Source: Paludibacter sp.
GTDB lineage: Bacteria > Bacteroidota > Bacteroidia > Bacteroidales > Paludibacteraceae
Assembly: GCA_031284665.1 (NCBI GenBank)
Contig: JAITXR010000231.1
Coordinates: 1 to 7,136 of the forward strand
DNA: 7,136 nt
Direction: 5' to 3'
Shown here: positions 6,910 through 7,136 of the stretch, in pieces
How positions within the stretch are numbered: position 1 is the first letter of the stretch
How the letters are laid out: every line of letters starts with the position of its first letter
Position numbers and translations under genes: made by a program
The notes under the pieces: generated by a model
What the model saw: the letters and a program-made list of their open reading frames with translations, nothing else
Database searches by the model: none
Told to the model about the DNA's origin: nothing

Positions 6910-6988
6910 TGTCGATTTAACTTTTTATTCGTATAATTAGGTAACTGTCTTCTAACTTCTATCTTCTCAAACATTCAAATTTCTCAAA

Positions 6989-7136
6989 CTACTCTTTTTT
7001 TTTGAATGCCGCCATCGCTAAAACATACAACGATGGAATTAAACAAATTCCATTTGCAAGTATCATTGGTAACATATTAAGAGCCAAGCCGTAAGCAAAC
7101 CAAAAAGCAACGCCCAAAGTCATTATCGAATACATC
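6989..7136 (-). CDS. SemiSWEET-type sugar transporter, 3' part (truncated by window edge)
   Basis: Forty-eight codons and a TAG stop (6991-6989) are visible. They begin at a codon for Met (7135-7133) that is probably internal, since one base of an upstream codon precedes it at the edge. The translation reads MYSIMTLGVAFWFAYGLALN, then MLPMILANGICLIPSLYVLA and MAAFKKKE. This matches the second and third transmembrane helices of bacterial SemiSWEETs (MtN3/PQ-loop superfamily), small three-helix proteins that dimerise to pass sugars. The substrate-pocket Trp and Asn appear as W12 and N28 of this fragment, 16 residues apart, the same spacing as Trp48/Asn64 in the Leptospira biflexa protein. A lysine tail follows, as expected on the cytoplasmic side. 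The first helix lies outside the window. Confidence 0.8.
   Translation of the reverse strand, partial: MYSIMTLGVAFWFAYGLALNMLPMILANGICLIPSLYVLAMAAFKKKE

Larger units (their letters stand above)
6671..6988. other. Spacer between the SemiSWEET gene and aroQ, mostly palindromic repeats
   Basis: This 318-base spacer contains no gene. Next to aroQ is AT-rich sequence (6671-6720), then a 9-bp-arm inverted repeat (6721-6747), a 163-bp nested palindrome (6747-6909), and AT-rich words (6910-6988) that repeat the order seen at 6105-6242: aattaggtaact (6935-6946), taacttct (6953-6960) and tcaaacattcaaa (6967-6979), ending at the SemiSWEET stop. Confidence 0.8.

Overview
This window looks like the chromosome of a member of the Bacteroidota. 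The evidence is a TonB-dependent receptor with an N-terminal carboxypeptidase-regulatory-like domain paired with a DUF4249 lipoprotein, AT-rich spacers, no Shine-Dalgarno sequences ahead of the starts, and a good match to the Bacteroidota -7 promoter element (TAnnTTTG) at 715-722. No phage, plasmid, integrase, transposase, CRISPR, rRNA or tRNA sequence was seen.

Layout, left to right. At 1-103 is the 3' end of an unrecognised + strand gene. At 104-791 is a long non-coding stretch with short interspersed repeats: two copies of a 'cgcaatgacgggc' element, a 12-bp-stem palindrome, AT-rich low-complexity words, and a probable promoter at its right end. At 792-3266 and 3270-4301 is a two-gene operon for a TonB-dependent outer-membrane receptor and a DUF4249 lipoprotein. 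Only 15 bp after it ends, a convergent minus-strand gene (4317-5990) encodes an AspT/YidE/YbjL-type transporter with two central RCK_C domains. Next come a repeat-rich spacer (5991-6253) with a 9-bp tandem array, aroQ (type II 3-dehydroquinate dehydratase, 6254-6670, minus), a 318-bp spacer dominated by a 163-bp symmetric nested palindrome (6747-6909), and the 3' part of a minus-strand SemiSWEET sugar-transporter gene (6989 to the window edge).

The receptor and lipoprotein probably work together at the outer membrane on an unknown ligand. The three minus-strand genes point the same way, but spacers of 263 and 318 bp full of repeats separate them, so they are not obviously one operon or pathway. 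The genes belong to known families. The least explained material is between them: a shared set of short AT-rich words recurs in the same order next to gene ends, together with REP/MITE-like palindromes. I found no convincing new multi-gene system.
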